A DNA stretch of 64,000 bases from Magicicada septendecula (GCA_034769895.1 CM068375.1:251575542-251639541), one strand, 5' to 3'. Numbered from the stretch's first letter, positions 33,389 to 45,852 are shown. A program made the numbers and translations. The notes: generated by a model not told the origin, from the letters alone.

Positions 33389-33859
33389 TTAAGTTTTCTA
33401 ATTAATTAATGTTTACATAATTTTAAGATTAGAAGTTAATTTTTTTTAATGGAATGCCTAAATAAGATATTGGAGTGAAGTAAATCACTCTCTTTCAGTT
33501 ACTTATTGTTTTTAGATAAATGTAAATTATATTATCAATTTTTTTCTTTTAAATTGGATGTGTATCATAAGCTTTATAATATTATCCAGGTTATATAATA
33601 TCTGAAGCAGGGTGTGTAAGTTTTGTGATATAAGCAACTTTTCAGGAGCTGGTTGTCTTAATAAGAGAAAGTAATCATTAAAGTGAACCAATTTCTTATA
33701 GTACTTTGTAAAAAAAATTAAATTAATGTAATTTGCAGTTAATCCAATACAACACTTTTCTTTTAGTATATTTTTAATAACAAAGCAGAATTATAGAATG
33801 AACTCACTTTAGTTAGTGGTAATACTATTAAATACTGTATACTTTGTATTCTAAACAAC
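33389..33859. other. AT-rich 3' flank of the host gene
   Basis: No ORF or recognisable repeat. It may include an extended 3' UTR. Confidence 0.5.
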
Positions 33860-33970
33860 TAATTCCCATAACTCCCAATTAGATTTATCTGATCTGATTA
33901 GCAATCATTTAATCAAATCTAATTATGAGCTGAGAGGCTTGAAAGCTGTAATCGAGAGTTATGGGAATTA
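33860..33970. repeat. Nested inverted repeat (111 bp)
   Basis: TAATTCCCATAACTC (33860-33874) is the exact reverse complement of GAGTTATGGGAATTA (33956-33970). Inside it AATTAGATTT (33877-33886) pairs with AAATCTAATT (33915-33924). Together they form a two-step hairpin. It may be a very short MITE or a structured 3' flank element. Confidence 0.75.
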
Positions 33971-35842
33971 ATGGTTTGTAATATATAGTGTAGTGTGTTT
34001 GAAACCGTAATTATTTTTAAATATATGTATTTAATTATATACATGAGAACATAGTTTATGAAAAACAAGTGTTGGTAACAACAGTGGCGTAGCTAGGCTT
34101 TTTGTGGCCCGGGGCAAGGAGATCGTCGGCCGCCTCACCTTCACAATTAAAGGGGGACAAAAGACCAAAAATGAAGGCTCATTCAATGAACAAAGTACTT
34201 AATAAATGCAGATGTATAGATTTTTGTATGAAAGCACGTCCAGAAAACGTCTTAACAATATTTGTTAAGTCAAAATTAAGAGATTACATATTATAATATT
34301 ACCGGTGTTCAGTTTGATATATTTATTATTAACAAATGTAGACTATAAAAAAATGTAGTAATATAAAAAAGTTATAACGAAAAAATGTTCTAATAACATG
34401 TAAATTCCTTATAGGTCTAAAGCGCATCGTCAAAACAATATCCTAAAGCAACATAAAGTTAAACAAAGAATTAAATTACAAGTAATAAAATAAATCATTT
34501 ACCATTATAGGTTAATGGTTCCGTCTTCTATTAATAAACACTTAATATTTATTTTTAATATTTAATAAATATTTAAAAGGAGACGTTTTAAAATGTAACT
34601 TTCTTGGTCTTAATTGCTACAAAGTGGGTTATTAAATCGCTATAATCTAAAGACAAAGCAATGTCGTTTTCAATTGAAAGTATCGCTAGATTTGATACCC
34701 TGCCTTGAGATATTGTTGATCGCAGGTACGATTTAATCAATTTAAGCTTACTAAATGATCTTTCACAAGAAGACGCATACACTGGTAAAGTACTGTAAGA
34801 AAAATTTTGAAAGCTGATGCTAGTGTTTTGTAGGCTTTCAATCTCATTGAAGAAATGTATTGTAGCAGTCCCTGAGGTGTAAATTTTTTTGTTCTCCGTT
34901 AACGTTTTCCCTTTTAAATAAAAGTATGAAGTCTTTCAAGTCATTGAACAATTCTTCACTGTTTAAGTCATGTGGATACAGTTTTGCAAGCACTGTGCAC
35001 TTAATATTGATCTATGAAAGGTGTTCCTTAAAATGTATGTACCCATCATTTATGTACACCTCAAATTTACAGAGGAACCCAAAGTGTTCTTCTAACTCTT
35101 TTATGTTAGAGAAATGGCTTGAAATTTCAACTGACAGTTTGTCCAAATTTCTATTAGAGAACGTCACATTTCTTGCCGAATGGTTAATGCAGAATCGTCT
35201 GCACACTCCCCTGGCATTGTGCGCTTCCTTCATATCCTTCATGTTGTACTGAACTCCATTCATTACATACCTGCTCTGCCTTAGTAACAACATTGCCACA
35301 CAGCTCATTCCTCCAAACTTTTAATTTGTCCATTAGTGTCTCCAGAAGTGTCACTGCTTTATTTATTCAAAGCATAACAAAGTATTTTAACACGTTACGC
35401 ACAAACTATATTTTTATACGTTAAAAATTTATCCAAGTATTTTAACAAAGCCAGAAAGTTTCCAGGATTTGGATTGTTAGTAATTGACTCTTATCAGCCC
35501 TGTCAGTGCCAGATTTTATTCTGCCAGAGTTTGTACTGTGGCAATGACCCGTTCGAGGACTTCTTTCCATGTCCAACTGCTTTACTCAGTTGTTCCTGAA
35601 GTAGATCATCAATAAGTCCCTCTATGTTTAAAGAACGTTCCAATTCCTTCCATTCAGAAAACGGAGAGCGATGATCAGGACTATTTGTCTGAATATGGGT
35701 ATTTAACTTTCGCGACGACGAAAACCCATTTTTCCTATTGAAAATAATGTGCAACAAAAGTAAAATAGAGATTTTTAGTTGGAGAAACAGATCCAAGCAT
35801 TATTTCCACCATTTTGCAAGGTTTTATCAAACCAATACTTGT

Positions 35843-36959
35843 TTAAGGGGTGTCTGTAAGGCATTTTGGCCAAAAAATTCGATTTTTATTTTTGTGTCAA
35901 AATTTTTGTATGGAATATCTGCTTTCATTTGATATTAATTTAAAATTAATCGGACAACTAGAAAAATTTTACGATTTTTTTAGGTGATGATGTCAGGGAT
36001 ATACTCAGTCCAATATGTCATCGATTCGAGCTGATGCATATTTCGATTTGTTGTAGTACACAGAAATATTGCTTTTTGTTCTTATTTCTGTTCGTATATT
36101 ACACATATGGATGAACATAAACCTATATTTAGAACCCTAGCTAACCCAGAACTTTTAAAAAAGTGTCTCCATGGTAAAAATAAAAATCTCAGCGAGTCGG
36201 TAAACAACATAATTTGGTCGCGCATTCCTAAAACTCTTTTCTTTCCCTACAAACATCGAAATTTGGGATTTATGATGCAGTTTCATGCTTTAATAGAGGT
36301 TACTTAACCAGGTGCTTTGTGGTGAAACAACTAGGCATGTCAGTAGGAAAGAACTGTGCTGAAATTAAGTTGGGTACTGATATGAAACGAGTGCGGACAG
36401 CTGAACAAGCAACTGCAGAACAACAGAAAGAAGCCAGGCAGAAGAGAGCAATGGCAAAAAAGAAGTTGGAAGAAGAATTTCAAGCTGTAGAAGACCCAGA
36501 TAAACCTTCATATGCATCAGGACTTTATTAGGCAGTGCATACAAATTCGTTATACTGATGATTAATCTTCAATTGCTGTTTTCCGAAAATTGTTATTTTT
36601 CACACAAGTGACCCATTATCTCAGGAACTACTAGAGATACAAAGCTCAAATTTTCTGTACATGTGTATGGCAAAAGGGTACAACTTTTAACACAGGGATT
36701 TTTTGATACAATGTGTCTGTCACGAGAACAAAATTATAATATGCGATTTTTTTGAAGTGTTAAACATTGCATTTGATTAAAATTTCTAAAACGGCTCAAC
36801 GTAAGCATATCCTAAAACCCCCGTGTTAAAGTTTCTACTAAGGACCAATTAATCAGTGGTAAAAGATTCAAACAGCTCAGTTAATTAGTGTTTGAGAAAA
36901 CGGGTCATGAAATCTAGTAAATTAACATGGGCGACATAGGGCTTACAAACACCCCTTAA
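35843..36959 (+). mobile_element. Mutator-like element nested in hAT-F
   Basis: The ends are inverted repeats TTAAGGGGTGTCTGTAAGG (left) and TTAAGGGGTGTTTGTAAGC (right, complement). The element separates the start of the hAT-F gene from its zinc-finger part. I could not find the 8-10 bp target duplication Mutator elements make, so it has eroded or the boundary is slightly off. Confidence 0.6.
36107..36531 (+). pseudogene. Mutator-like transposase C-terminal fragment, frameshifted
   Basis: First part in frame 2: LLKKCLHGKNKNLSESVNNI and IWSRIPKTLFF. After a one-base loss near 36265 the sense continues in frame 1: DAVSCFNRG, VKQLGMSVGKNC, then a Lys/Arg/Glu-rich tail ending SYASGLY. The order CLHGKxQNxNES..IW.R.PKT followed by DAV..FN.G and LG....GxNC is typical of an animal Mutator-related transposase family often left uncharacterised. 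Only the C-terminal third is present; the catalytic DDE part is missing. Confidence 0.66.
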
Positions 36960-37601
36960 GGATCGTCCAACTTCGTCTTCAGGAAAATGGCTGTCCTTGT
37001 TCTGCAACTGACATGTTTTTCTATTCACCATTGTATCTCAGAAGGATTGAGATTTCTCGCTTGGCCAAGCTCCCATATCTTGTAGAGAAGTACTGGGAAC
37101 ATGGTCTACATTGTTGTTAATAATGTTCTGTCCTTCAATGCCTGTAATTTCAAGACTGCACGATGGATAACAAACCAGCATTGTTACAACCAACAATTCT
37201 AGAACCAACTGAATCTTGTAATTGTACTTTGACACTTTCACAGTTTGAAGTATTCATGTCGTTTACTGTATTCATGAACAGCCTCGTCGCTAATAACATC
37301 TATTTTACAGTATGATCGCAAGTTGATTCCTTGTTAATTGTAATATTTTGACACTCAGGGTTCGATTATCCTTGAATAAAAGACTTCATAAACTCTTTGG
37401 AACCTGTTGTAGTTCTTAATCTTATATTAAGAAAATCTTATATTCCTGTAGTTGTTAAGTAATAGTCATATAAAAGAAACAAGTTGTTTGTAGTTTTATA
37501 AACTGAAAACAATTTTTTCAAGTCAATGCTCACTTTGTCGCCCTCCTGGCTATGCCGCCTGGGGTGGCTGCCCCGTTGGCACCCCCCTAGTGGGGTAACA
37601 A

Positions 37602-40600
37602 GTATAAAAATGGTACTGATTTTTAATGTGAAAGGTACCCATGTATGAATTTTAAATTTAAAGTTGTTTAATGGGAATTGTTTGTAAGGAACTTGAAAAA
37701 GAAGCATGTTCATAATTCAGAATAATTTTTAAAATAAATCATTATGTACACTATAAACGTAGGCATACTGTAAACAAAAAATATCAAATAATTTAAAATA
37801 TTCAATCATATAAATATATGACGTGTTATGGTAATGCTGTTCCTGTACTAAAAATTACATTATAGTGTTTTATAAGGAAATAATTTTTCTAAGTAGGTTG
37901 TCACTTCTCTTTGATGTTCAACTTATTGTAACATATGACATCTACTTATGCACTTTTGTATCTTACCATTATCAATTGGGTAGTTAAAGTATTTTAACAT
38001 GTAACATCTGGTATAATTATATTTCAATGTTTAAAAAATAGCATACCCACAATTATAGTACCATTACAGTTGAAGAAAATTGTAGTGTATATATGAATTA
38101 ACTTATATACATTATATATGTATACAGTGAAATCAGACTCAATATTTGTACATACAGGACAAATCGGTATTTCTCTTAGGTACAACATCAGATGTTTATT
38201 TTAATGTCCAAATATGAGGGAAAGTATTGTTTCATTAAAAGAGGACAGTATAATAAATAAAGTCAATTTATAAATAAATAATACTTAAATAAATAAATAA
38301 GTCAATTTAAATACTTCATAAATAAAGTCAATTTAATGGCATGGTACATCTGTGTATTTTAATAACAGATTTTTTATGCCAGCATATTCTTATGGTAACT
38401 TCAAATATTTAACACTTTAAAGGTAGCATTCACATTCAAGGAAAGAACACTTTTAGGTAGTAATAGTTAATAATAGGAATTCACAGTTAAATTTTGAATT
38501 TTTTCATTATCTATGATGTTGGCAGTTTTTGGAGGTAGAAGAATTGAATTTTAGTAATAGTTCATAATACCTTGTGAAATTCAGGTAAAGGTGGACATTG
38601 AATATAACATTGACACTTAAACATTTTAAATATTTCTATATTGAGAACGTCAGTTTCTATAAAAATTTAATTTTGTTACTTCAAACAAAAATTGATAATT
38701 TGATATTGAATATCAAACTAATTAAATCATTTTTGAATATCTGATGTCATGGCAAATGATAATCTCTCTGAAGTATAAGCAGATGGCAATGTACAGAACT
38801 GATGATATGGAGACATATTACAATTTTTGGTCTTGTTTGAACATGTGTAATCATTAAATATTATATTATACCAAATTGGCATTTTAAAAAATTTCAAGAA
38901 GTATTTTTCTTTTAGAGGTTTTTTATATTATTGGCCATCTAATTTAACCAATGATAATCCTGGAAATTACAACAATAACCATGCATATTACAATAATAAA
39001 AAAAAAATTAAGTAACTGGCATTATGTGTTTGAATTTTTTTTTAGATATACATTTCAAATACATAAAGTAATATGTTTTGATAATAACTTATATTCTTTG
39101 TTTCCAGTTATGTTAAGATGATGTACACTATGATATGTAGGCTTATTCTAAAAACGTGTTAATATATGCCAATTTATTACAATATCCTATAATATTTGTA
39201 TGTGCTTTTTGTGCAGTTTTTAAAACATCACATACAGGACCTTTATAAAGTACCCCACTTATAGCACTCCAATCCCTCGTAATGCACTATTTTGAGTAAA
39301 AGTTGTTTAACACAGAATTGTATAAAATCTACTCCCACATATGTACTTTACTGTGACCGTGGGAATATTTAATTTTCTCAGTATGTTTGTATTTATGTTT
39401 ACGCAGTATAATTGAAAGCTGCTTGATTACTAAACCTGAAATATTGTACAGAATCTGTAAACATCCGTTGTACTCTATTAGCTTAGCTAAAGAATGTGAA
39501 AAATTAGATATTAATGTTGAATGTGACGTGTGATGTGTGCTGGCAGATCAGCAGTGATGTCACTGACACACATTTTTCTGACACTTTTTAATTCATACCT
39601 TTGCAGTAATACATTTCTGAATCTAACCCCTGCTGTGCATGAAAACGTGGGAGACCTTCACTTGGATTTTGTATAGGCCTATATAATGTTTGTACATGCA
39701 TAAGTAGTAACTTCAGAAATACTCAGTGTAGACGATACACCCATGATACACATAAAGAAATTTATCAGTACTTCATCTGACGAAATGTCAGTTCATGTGA
39801 ATTAGTATTTAAACTGCATAGAATATGATAGTATTACTTACAGTTTTGTATGTATATATGCCATTTGGTAATACGCTTTGCTTAATACGCGTTTTTGATG
39901 AGGTGCCTTGATAAGCGTCTTAATGGGGGTTTTACTATATTAACTGTATACTTTGAATAAGCAGCTAATATTGATAAAGAATTTTCATCACTTTATGCCC
40001 TTTTTATTACAATTGCAACTATGGAATTTGGATATCCACAGTGATCGTGCCACCTAAATCCACGGATAATTGGAAGTTTACTGTAGATATTTTATCTATG
40101 CTGTCCTAGGTTAGTGTGTTTGGTGGAGCTTCCATCCATTCACTCTCTTGAATATATATTTGATAGTGTTTATGTCTCATATTTACACGCTTAGTTGAAT
40201 ATTCCATTATACTTTTCTCACCTATGGGTGCCATAATTCTATTTTCTCACAATTTATCTAACATAGATAGAGATACAGTCTACTTTCAATAATGAGTAGA
40301 TTTTTTTAAGGTCGTTTTTCTTGTTAGCCAGAATGTTCTGTAGACTGTCATCTGTATGGTGGTTATTTCACTTCCTGCTTTTTCTGTTATAAGATTATCT
40401 ACCGTACAAAGATCAATAATCTGTTTAATGTGATTTTGATTAGTAGCCGTGACAATTAAACCCTCGTCATCCCTTTTTTCTTATCTTCTGTCTTATTACA
40501 TTTGTGTATATGGAGCTGAGGGGTGAATGATTGAGATATAAAGTAAGAACCATAGAATTATACGATATGTGTAGATGTTTATAATTTAATACAAGAAAGT

Positions 40601-40765
40601 AAAATTTGAACTGAAGAAATATGGAAACAGAAGGGCATAACTTGACTATTACAAAGTTCATAGAAAATAAGCCACTACAATGGTACAGGCTTGTGAATCG
40701 AGTGGATGAACTTAGATGGCCCAAAAAATATTAGCAAACAAGTTAAAAACTGTCGCACAGGAGGT
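37602..40765. other. AT-rich non-coding region
   Basis: About 3.2 kb with no convincing coding sequence. It contains a small repeat of the word ataaagtcaattta (38250-38336) and scattered AT-rich low-complexity sequence. The minus-strand ORF at 40467-40724 shows no domain or codon-use support. Confidence 0.6.
38250..38336 (+). repeat. Short imperfect tandem repeat
   Basis: Three copies of a taa(a)gtcaattta word separated by aaataaataa tracts. Low-complexity expansion; no function suggested. Confidence 0.6.
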
Positions 40766-41290
40766 CTGACCGAAAAGTATCAGACTGTTTTAGTATTACG
40801 CGAAGTGGTTGTGTGCAACTGCATTGTAACTCATTAGCAAATCGGACAGAAATTTTTAATCATGCATGAACATTAACGTATTGGAATTTTTAGTCAGACT
40901 CTGTTTTGTAAATACGTGTTGTCTGTAATTGTCGTATTCATAATATGTAAGAGACTAGATCAACGAATTCATATTGCATTTTGCATAAAACTGAAACGTT
41001 CATCTGCAGAAACTGTTAGAGATTAAGAAGGCTTTCAGAGAGGACTCAGTGAGTGATACACAGTGAAATTATAGTACAGACACTTTACAGATGGCCAGGA
41101 TCCATTGAATGTGATCCACATTCTGGAAGGCCTTTAAGAAGCAGAACACCCAAAAAATGTTGAACGCTTGTGGGGGTGCAATAGATAAGAATTGATGGCT
41201 GACAATTGGAGAATTAGAAGATCTGGGAATTCTGTAGACTGGTATTTCATAGATTTTGACAGATCTTTGAGTCAAATGTGTGGCAGCAAA
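40766..41290 (+). pseudogene. Mariner transposase relic
   Basis: The leader (tctgaccgaaaagtatcagac, ttacgcgaag, tgcatgaacattaacgtattgg) matches the leader of the fragment at 21303-21640. Coding sense then follows in pieces: an N-terminal HTH (QRIHIA.., SSAETVRD), DGQDPLN...ILEGL (from the RxSxxDxxRSGRP block), NVERLWGCN, and DWYFIDFDRSLSQMCGSK (the VSxIL..LGM region). Several stops and shifts interrupt it, and the catalytic DD34D half is missing. Strand and order of blocks support the assignment. Confidence 0.7.
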
Positions 41291-41569
41291 TAGCTTTGTA
41301 AACTTTGCAGGCAGGCTTTCTGTACTGCAGTTTGGTCACATCTGCATTATTTGAAATTTTAATTATTTGAAATCACCACCAATTCGCCACATTTACACAA
41401 ATCCCCACCATTTCCCCACTTACCATTTTGAGGCTTCAAATTTCACCAGTGTGGGGAAAAATCCCCACACCTGGCAACCTTGAATTGAATAGTTCAATAC
41501 GTTAATGCATGTTCACGCATGTGTTTAAAGGTTACGGATATGATTGGTTACGGAGTTACAGTGCGGTTC
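41291..41569. other. Spacer with a mariner-leader-like word
   Basis: No coding sequence. Near 41490-41520, gttcaatacgttaatgcatgttcacgcatg resembles part of the mariner leader seen at 21500-21540 and 40860, so it may be another fragment of that family. Confidence 0.4.
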
Positions 41570-41868
41570 CACAACTGGTTTCCATACCTTTCAGACTGGT
41601 CGGATACTTTGCAAGTCACACCTCATGTGCACAACTGGTTTCCATAACATTCAGAATGGTCGGATACTTTGCAAGTCACACCTCATGTGCACAACTGGTT
41701 TCCATAACATTCAGAATGGTCGGATACTTTGCAGTCACACCTCATGTGCACAACTGATTTCCATAACATTCAGAATGGTCGGATACTTTGCAGTCACACC
41801 TCATGTGCACAACTGGTTTCCATACCATTCAGAATGGTAGGATACTTTGCACTTCATGTGCACAATTC
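41570..41868 (+). repeat. Tandem repeat, about 60-bp unit, five copies
   Basis: The unit contains ggtcggatactttgca, tcacacctcatgtgca and caactggtttccataac. Copies begin near 41570, 41630, 41690, 41750 and 41809; periods are 60, 60, 59 and 59. The last copy is decayed. ORFs of 82 and 98 codons across it are by-products. Confidence 0.9.
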
Positions 41869-41879
41869 CGATTAGCGCA

Positions 41880-42814
41880 CTTGAACCCCCAGTGATAAAG
41901 CCAAAGAAGAAGAACTGTTTGAGTTGAATCCAGACATTTGTATTGTGTACGATCAGTTAACACTTTTATAGGTCACATGTGGAATGGGGCGCAGCTATTT
42001 TTCTGCCACAATATTGTAAACACTAAACAGTGAAAATTTTGATAGACAGTTCTGAAATTGTGAAATTATAATTTTCACATATATAAATGAATTTACTTTT
42101 CCACCAAATAGTCCATCATCATAAGAGGGTGATTACTATACTCGAAACAAACATAATTGCCTAAACATTATGTAACCCAAGACGTTTGTCCATAAAATTG
42201 ATAAAATTGTGAACAAATGTCAGAAGCATTATTCTCCTCATGAAAAACTCTACTACAGTTGTCAGGATTATTTATCGTTGTATTCATTGTAAGTGACTCA
42301 TACGTGATAATGACTGTCTGATTGGTTGATAGATAACACTTGAATCCTATAATGACATTGCACTGTGCAATCATACTTCCTAGCTTCAGTTGCCAATAAT
42401 TTTAATATAGGGCTTATTTAAAATCATGCTTTGTGTTTTGATGTTTGTAGCACACAGCATAATTCTTTTTATTAACTTTATCTGTTCCCATCATATTATG
42501 TGTTTTATTTATACTTAAATTGTCTTTAAATGATTCCAGACTTATGCATGTATTTGGCGTTATAAGTATAGAATCTAATATTGCTTGAGAGGGTCAACCA
42601 CTGGTTCTTCCTTTTGTACTTAGGGGCACAGTGTGAATCTTATATTGCTTTTCTATGAATTCCTACAATTTTAATCACTATAATGCATGTATCAATAACA
42701 GATTTTAATACTTTGGGGTCCACAACAAAAAAGTAAAAAAAAGTTTTCTTCTCTTATAACATGAAAATTGTAAAAATGAAACATCTCTATTTTCATGCGC
42801 GTGCGCGCGCGCGT

Positions 42815-42849
<35 letters not shown>

Positions 42850-43600
42850 TGTTTTTATATTTATTTTAGTATAATAATTGACATGGAGTCAGGACTTTAA
42901 ATAAAAGACATGATAATTCATTTATGCTTTGCTCACAAAAAAATTTTGTACTACAAATGTTTGGAGAGTGAAATAAAAAAAAAACTCGAAACTTAAAAAC
43001 CATTTAATGGGAACTAATATCACAGTAGCAGATTTTAATAGCATTGTGGTATTTTAATATGCAATACAGTAGTCTTATAACTATATGATTATATAACTAC
43101 ATAACTTAAAGGCTTTCTTGTTTTACAGTTGTGTTGTGTTCTGTAAATGTTCAGCTTCCACAAATAGAAAATTATACTTTCTGGTTTTCCATAACCAGAG
43201 TTTAATCTCTCTTATTGTGCATTTTTGACTGTAAAGGCTGTGATCCACAGTTAGAACCCCCCCCCCCCCCCGACACACACAAGCACAGATTTTTATATTT
43301 TTCTTAATATCAAATAATAAGTATTTTATTAAGTTTTAGTTACATGTACAATAATCCTTCTTTTTGTTGACTTTTCCAATGAAACCAGTCGCTGTAAAAA
43401 TACAAGGCACTTTGAATAAAAGAGGTGAGTCGCACTGTGAGAAACGTTCGTAGTGATGTTACTGTAGCCCAAGATGTGGCTGCATTCCAGCGGAAGGATA
43501 TAACATAGTCAACATTCCTGTGTCATGCCTGTAATGTTTGTTTATAATTATATAATTTGAATCTTTTTGTTCTGTCTTACCATTATATTTCATCATCATC
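41880..43600. other. AT-rich non-coding region
   Basis: No supported gene. It includes an alternating purine-pyrimidine tract (42795-42845) and a C-run (about 43257-43271). Confidence 0.6.
42795..42845. repeat. Alternating GC/CA dinucleotide tract
   Basis: About 50 bp of strictly alternating purine and pyrimidine: a GCGC-rich half followed by (CA)n. Such tracts are the classic sequence type able to adopt Z-DNA. Confidence 0.9.
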
Positions 43601-44075
43601 ATAATCAGATGTGGCTTTACAACCCTTGGTGGGCCTTGACCTGCTTCAAGAGTCGACTCCATTCTTCCCTATTGCATGCCCTGGTTTTCCAGTTTCTACT
43701 GTTCAGCTTTCTGAGGTCCTCCACTATCAGATCTTTGAATCTACTTCGTTGCTTATAGTTCCATCCGAATTTTTTCTGTTGAGCATTCACAACAATAGCT
43801 TTTCACAGGGTGAGGTCGTCAGCCTCACACCCAACCCCCAACCTGGAGGTCCAGGTATTTTGATTTTGAGGTGTTCTTCCCTAGACAGGCTGCCTTCACC
43901 ACGGCTATAGGGTCCTGTCCACCCTCGCAGTTCGCCTGCCCTCCACCAGCTCCGCCCAGTGATGTTCAGCTATGGGCCAGCTGACTACTACCGTCTTCGG
44001 TCCCATGCCAATACTGGTGGGTGCTGCTGCCCTCCACCAGGGATGTTTCTCAACTTCCCAGTCTAGATCCATACT
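43601..44075. repeat. Dispersed repeat, class unknown
   Basis: Starts near atcataatcagatgtggc and contains ttacaacccttggtgggcc, a word I associate with widely dispersed insect retroposon-type repeats, followed by a GC-richer part with ccaacctggaggtccagg and two copies of a ccctccaccag word. Base composition differs from the AT-rich surroundings. No intact ORF; class not established. Confidence 0.5.
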
Positions 44076-45393
44076 GTTAATCCGTACTATTGTATGTAAT
44101 ATTTGGCAATATTATCTTTATAGTATTTACATCGTGTCTGATTAAATCACATGTGGATACTGTATGTGAAATTTATATGAAAAAGCTGAATGTGAAAAAA
44201 GTGTAGTAAATGACAAAAGTGTAGTACTATCATTTTAAAAGGTTAATTGGTGTCTGCTGATTTTTAAGATGAAGTGCCTGGAATGCAATGTGCTGTGGCT
44301 GCGTGTACTAACTTGTGTTTTAAAATGAAAGACAGACTCGATGGCATTTCTTATTGTTTTATTACTCATTTATTATTACTTCCTGAAGAATGAAAAGCTA
44401 AAAAAATTTGGGTAGAACAGTGTAACAGAAAAGATGGTTTGAATCCGAATATGTCATTTGTTTGTTCTGATCATTTCAAAGCAGAGGATTTTATTAAAAA
44501 TATTAGGGCTTAACTTATGGAATTGAAACAAAGTTTATTGAGGAAAGCGATCTTCAAAATTTTTACCTAATGAAGATAAACAAGAAAATAAACTAGAGAA
44601 AAGACAGAAGTAAGGAATGTAAATAAGTGATTCATGGTTTGTTAAACAATGCATCTGAGAAAGCTGAAGAAATATTGGGTGCAGGATCAAGTTTTGACAA
44701 ACTTGGGTAACACTAATGTTGACTATAAATTAGAATTTTTGAAACTGAAATAGTCTTTTGAGAAATATAAAATTCAACAAGATTTAAAAATTAAAGAATT
44801 AGGAATATAATGTGTTTTTGAAAAAATAAAGACATTTAAGAGGGGTTATCAGAAACACAAAGTGATAGTCTCTTAAATAGAAAGAAAGAAGAAAGTAAAA
44901 TTCTGGAGTAGTGAAGACATTAACAAAGCTTTTGCTATGTGCTCTTTAAGTAAAAGGTACTAACTACATTCATATAAGAAATAAAATGCATAAACCACTA
45001 CAGTGCTTAACTACATTAACAGTGGGTAGCAAAATTTTTGTTTTCTTAGCGGTGTTCTGACTAGAGTTCTTAATGTGGTGGTAGTTGCTACAATTAAAAT
45101 GAAGAGTTTTGAAAAGGTTGTCGTGTTACAGTTTGACAAAATGAAAGTTATGTCTGTTATGAGGATGATGCTGTAAATGGTAGTGTTGAGCCCGCATATC
45201 AGAAACAGGTTGTAATAGTGAACTCTTTTCTGTATGGAAGCAACCTGTTTTTGTAGACTGATGTAGAGATGACAAAAATATTAGAAAGAAAAACAACATA
45301 GAATTACAAGAAAATAATAGAAATAAAGTTAGGTATATAGCATCAGAATATGGTAACACCCTACCCAAAATTTTAGACAAAGTATTCAGTGAG

Positions 45394-45852
45394 ATGAATA
45401 TAAAAATGGCTTTCCGAACTAATAACAACGTTAATAAGATACTCCTACCTAAACATTCAAAATCAGTTGAGGACAAGATGGGCGTTTATAAGATAATGTG
45501 CAATAACTGTGATAGATACTACATTGGCCAAACTGGTAGACCCTTTAAAAAACGCTTTAAAGAACATTTACCTAAAAAAGAATTTAGTAAAACTGTGTCA
45601 AATTACGCGCGCCATCTGATGGACAAAAACCATAGTTATACCGATTTCACGACAAACTTTCAACCCCGCCACGTATGCAGAAAAGGAAGTTATATGAATG
45701 CTGTTGAAGAATTCGAAATATATAAGGCGTATAAAGATAAAAACACAAAAGAGGTCCTTCTTAATGAACAATTGAATTTCCAATCAAATCCACTATACGA
45801 CACAGCGATAAGAATACAAAACAAGGTCCATAGTGCGCGACTTATAGGATGA
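45394..45852 (+). CDS. Penelope-like GIY-YIG endonuclease domain, C-terminal part
   Basis: A 152-codon ORF that is open further upstream (from about 45300) in the same frame. It carries GVYKIMCNNCDRYYIGQTGR followed by FKKRFKEH: the GIY-YIG nuclease core with the CX2C insertion (CNNC) typical of Penelope-like elements. The downstream EFEIYKAY segment fits the conserved Glu region of the fold. This nuclease nicks target DNA for reverse transcription. The reverse transcriptase half is missing (5' truncation), so the element is dead although this domain is open. It belongs to a different Penelope subfamily from the copies at 50850-58890. Confidence 0.86.
   Translation: MNIKMAFRTNNNVNKILLPKHSKSVEDKMGVYKIMCNNCDRYYIGQTGRPFKKRFKEHLPKKEFSKTVSNYARHLMDKNHSYTDFTTNFQPRHVCRKGSYMNAVEEFEIYKAYKDKNTKEVLLNEQLNFQSNPLYDTAIRIQNKVHSARLIG

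Larger units (their letters stand above)
34588..37250 (-). pseudogene. hAT-F transposase relic
   Basis: Reading from the 5' side (high coordinates): SLQDMGAWPSEKSQSF, containing the GAWP motif of these transposases (37038-37100); then, beyond the Mutator-like insertion, a TTF zinc-finger remnant (about 35700-35830, KYWFDKTLQNGG and CFSN); WKELERSLN (about 35630); scattered core pieces (35012-35308); and the C-terminal hAT region ASSCERSFSKLKLIKSYLRSTI (34700-34777). Stops and frameshifts are frequent, so this is the oldest hAT copy here. It is identified by motif order. Confidence 0.78.
34082..37593 (-). mobile_element. hAT-F: decayed hAT transposon with nested Mutator-like relic
   Basis: The left end is CAGTGGCGTAGCTAGGC; the right end is a degraded GC-rich terminus ending ccccccctagtgg. 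The perfect 8-bp direct repeat GGTAACAA flanks both (34074-34081 and 37594-37601). It carries pieces of a minus-strand hAT transposase, separated by a roughly 1.1-kb Mutator-like insertion (35843-36959). The right terminal repeat has lost most of its last bases, so the element is dead. Confidence 0.85.

Noticed and set aside
35843..36959. TSD for the Mutator-like insertion
   Set aside because: Flanks (atacttgtt and ggatcgtcc) do not match at 8-10 bp, so no duplication is claimed.
41570..41868. Regular direct repeats as a possible CRISPR array
   Set aside because: Head-to-tail 60-bp units without unique spacers, in a eukaryotic context; an ordinary minisatellite.
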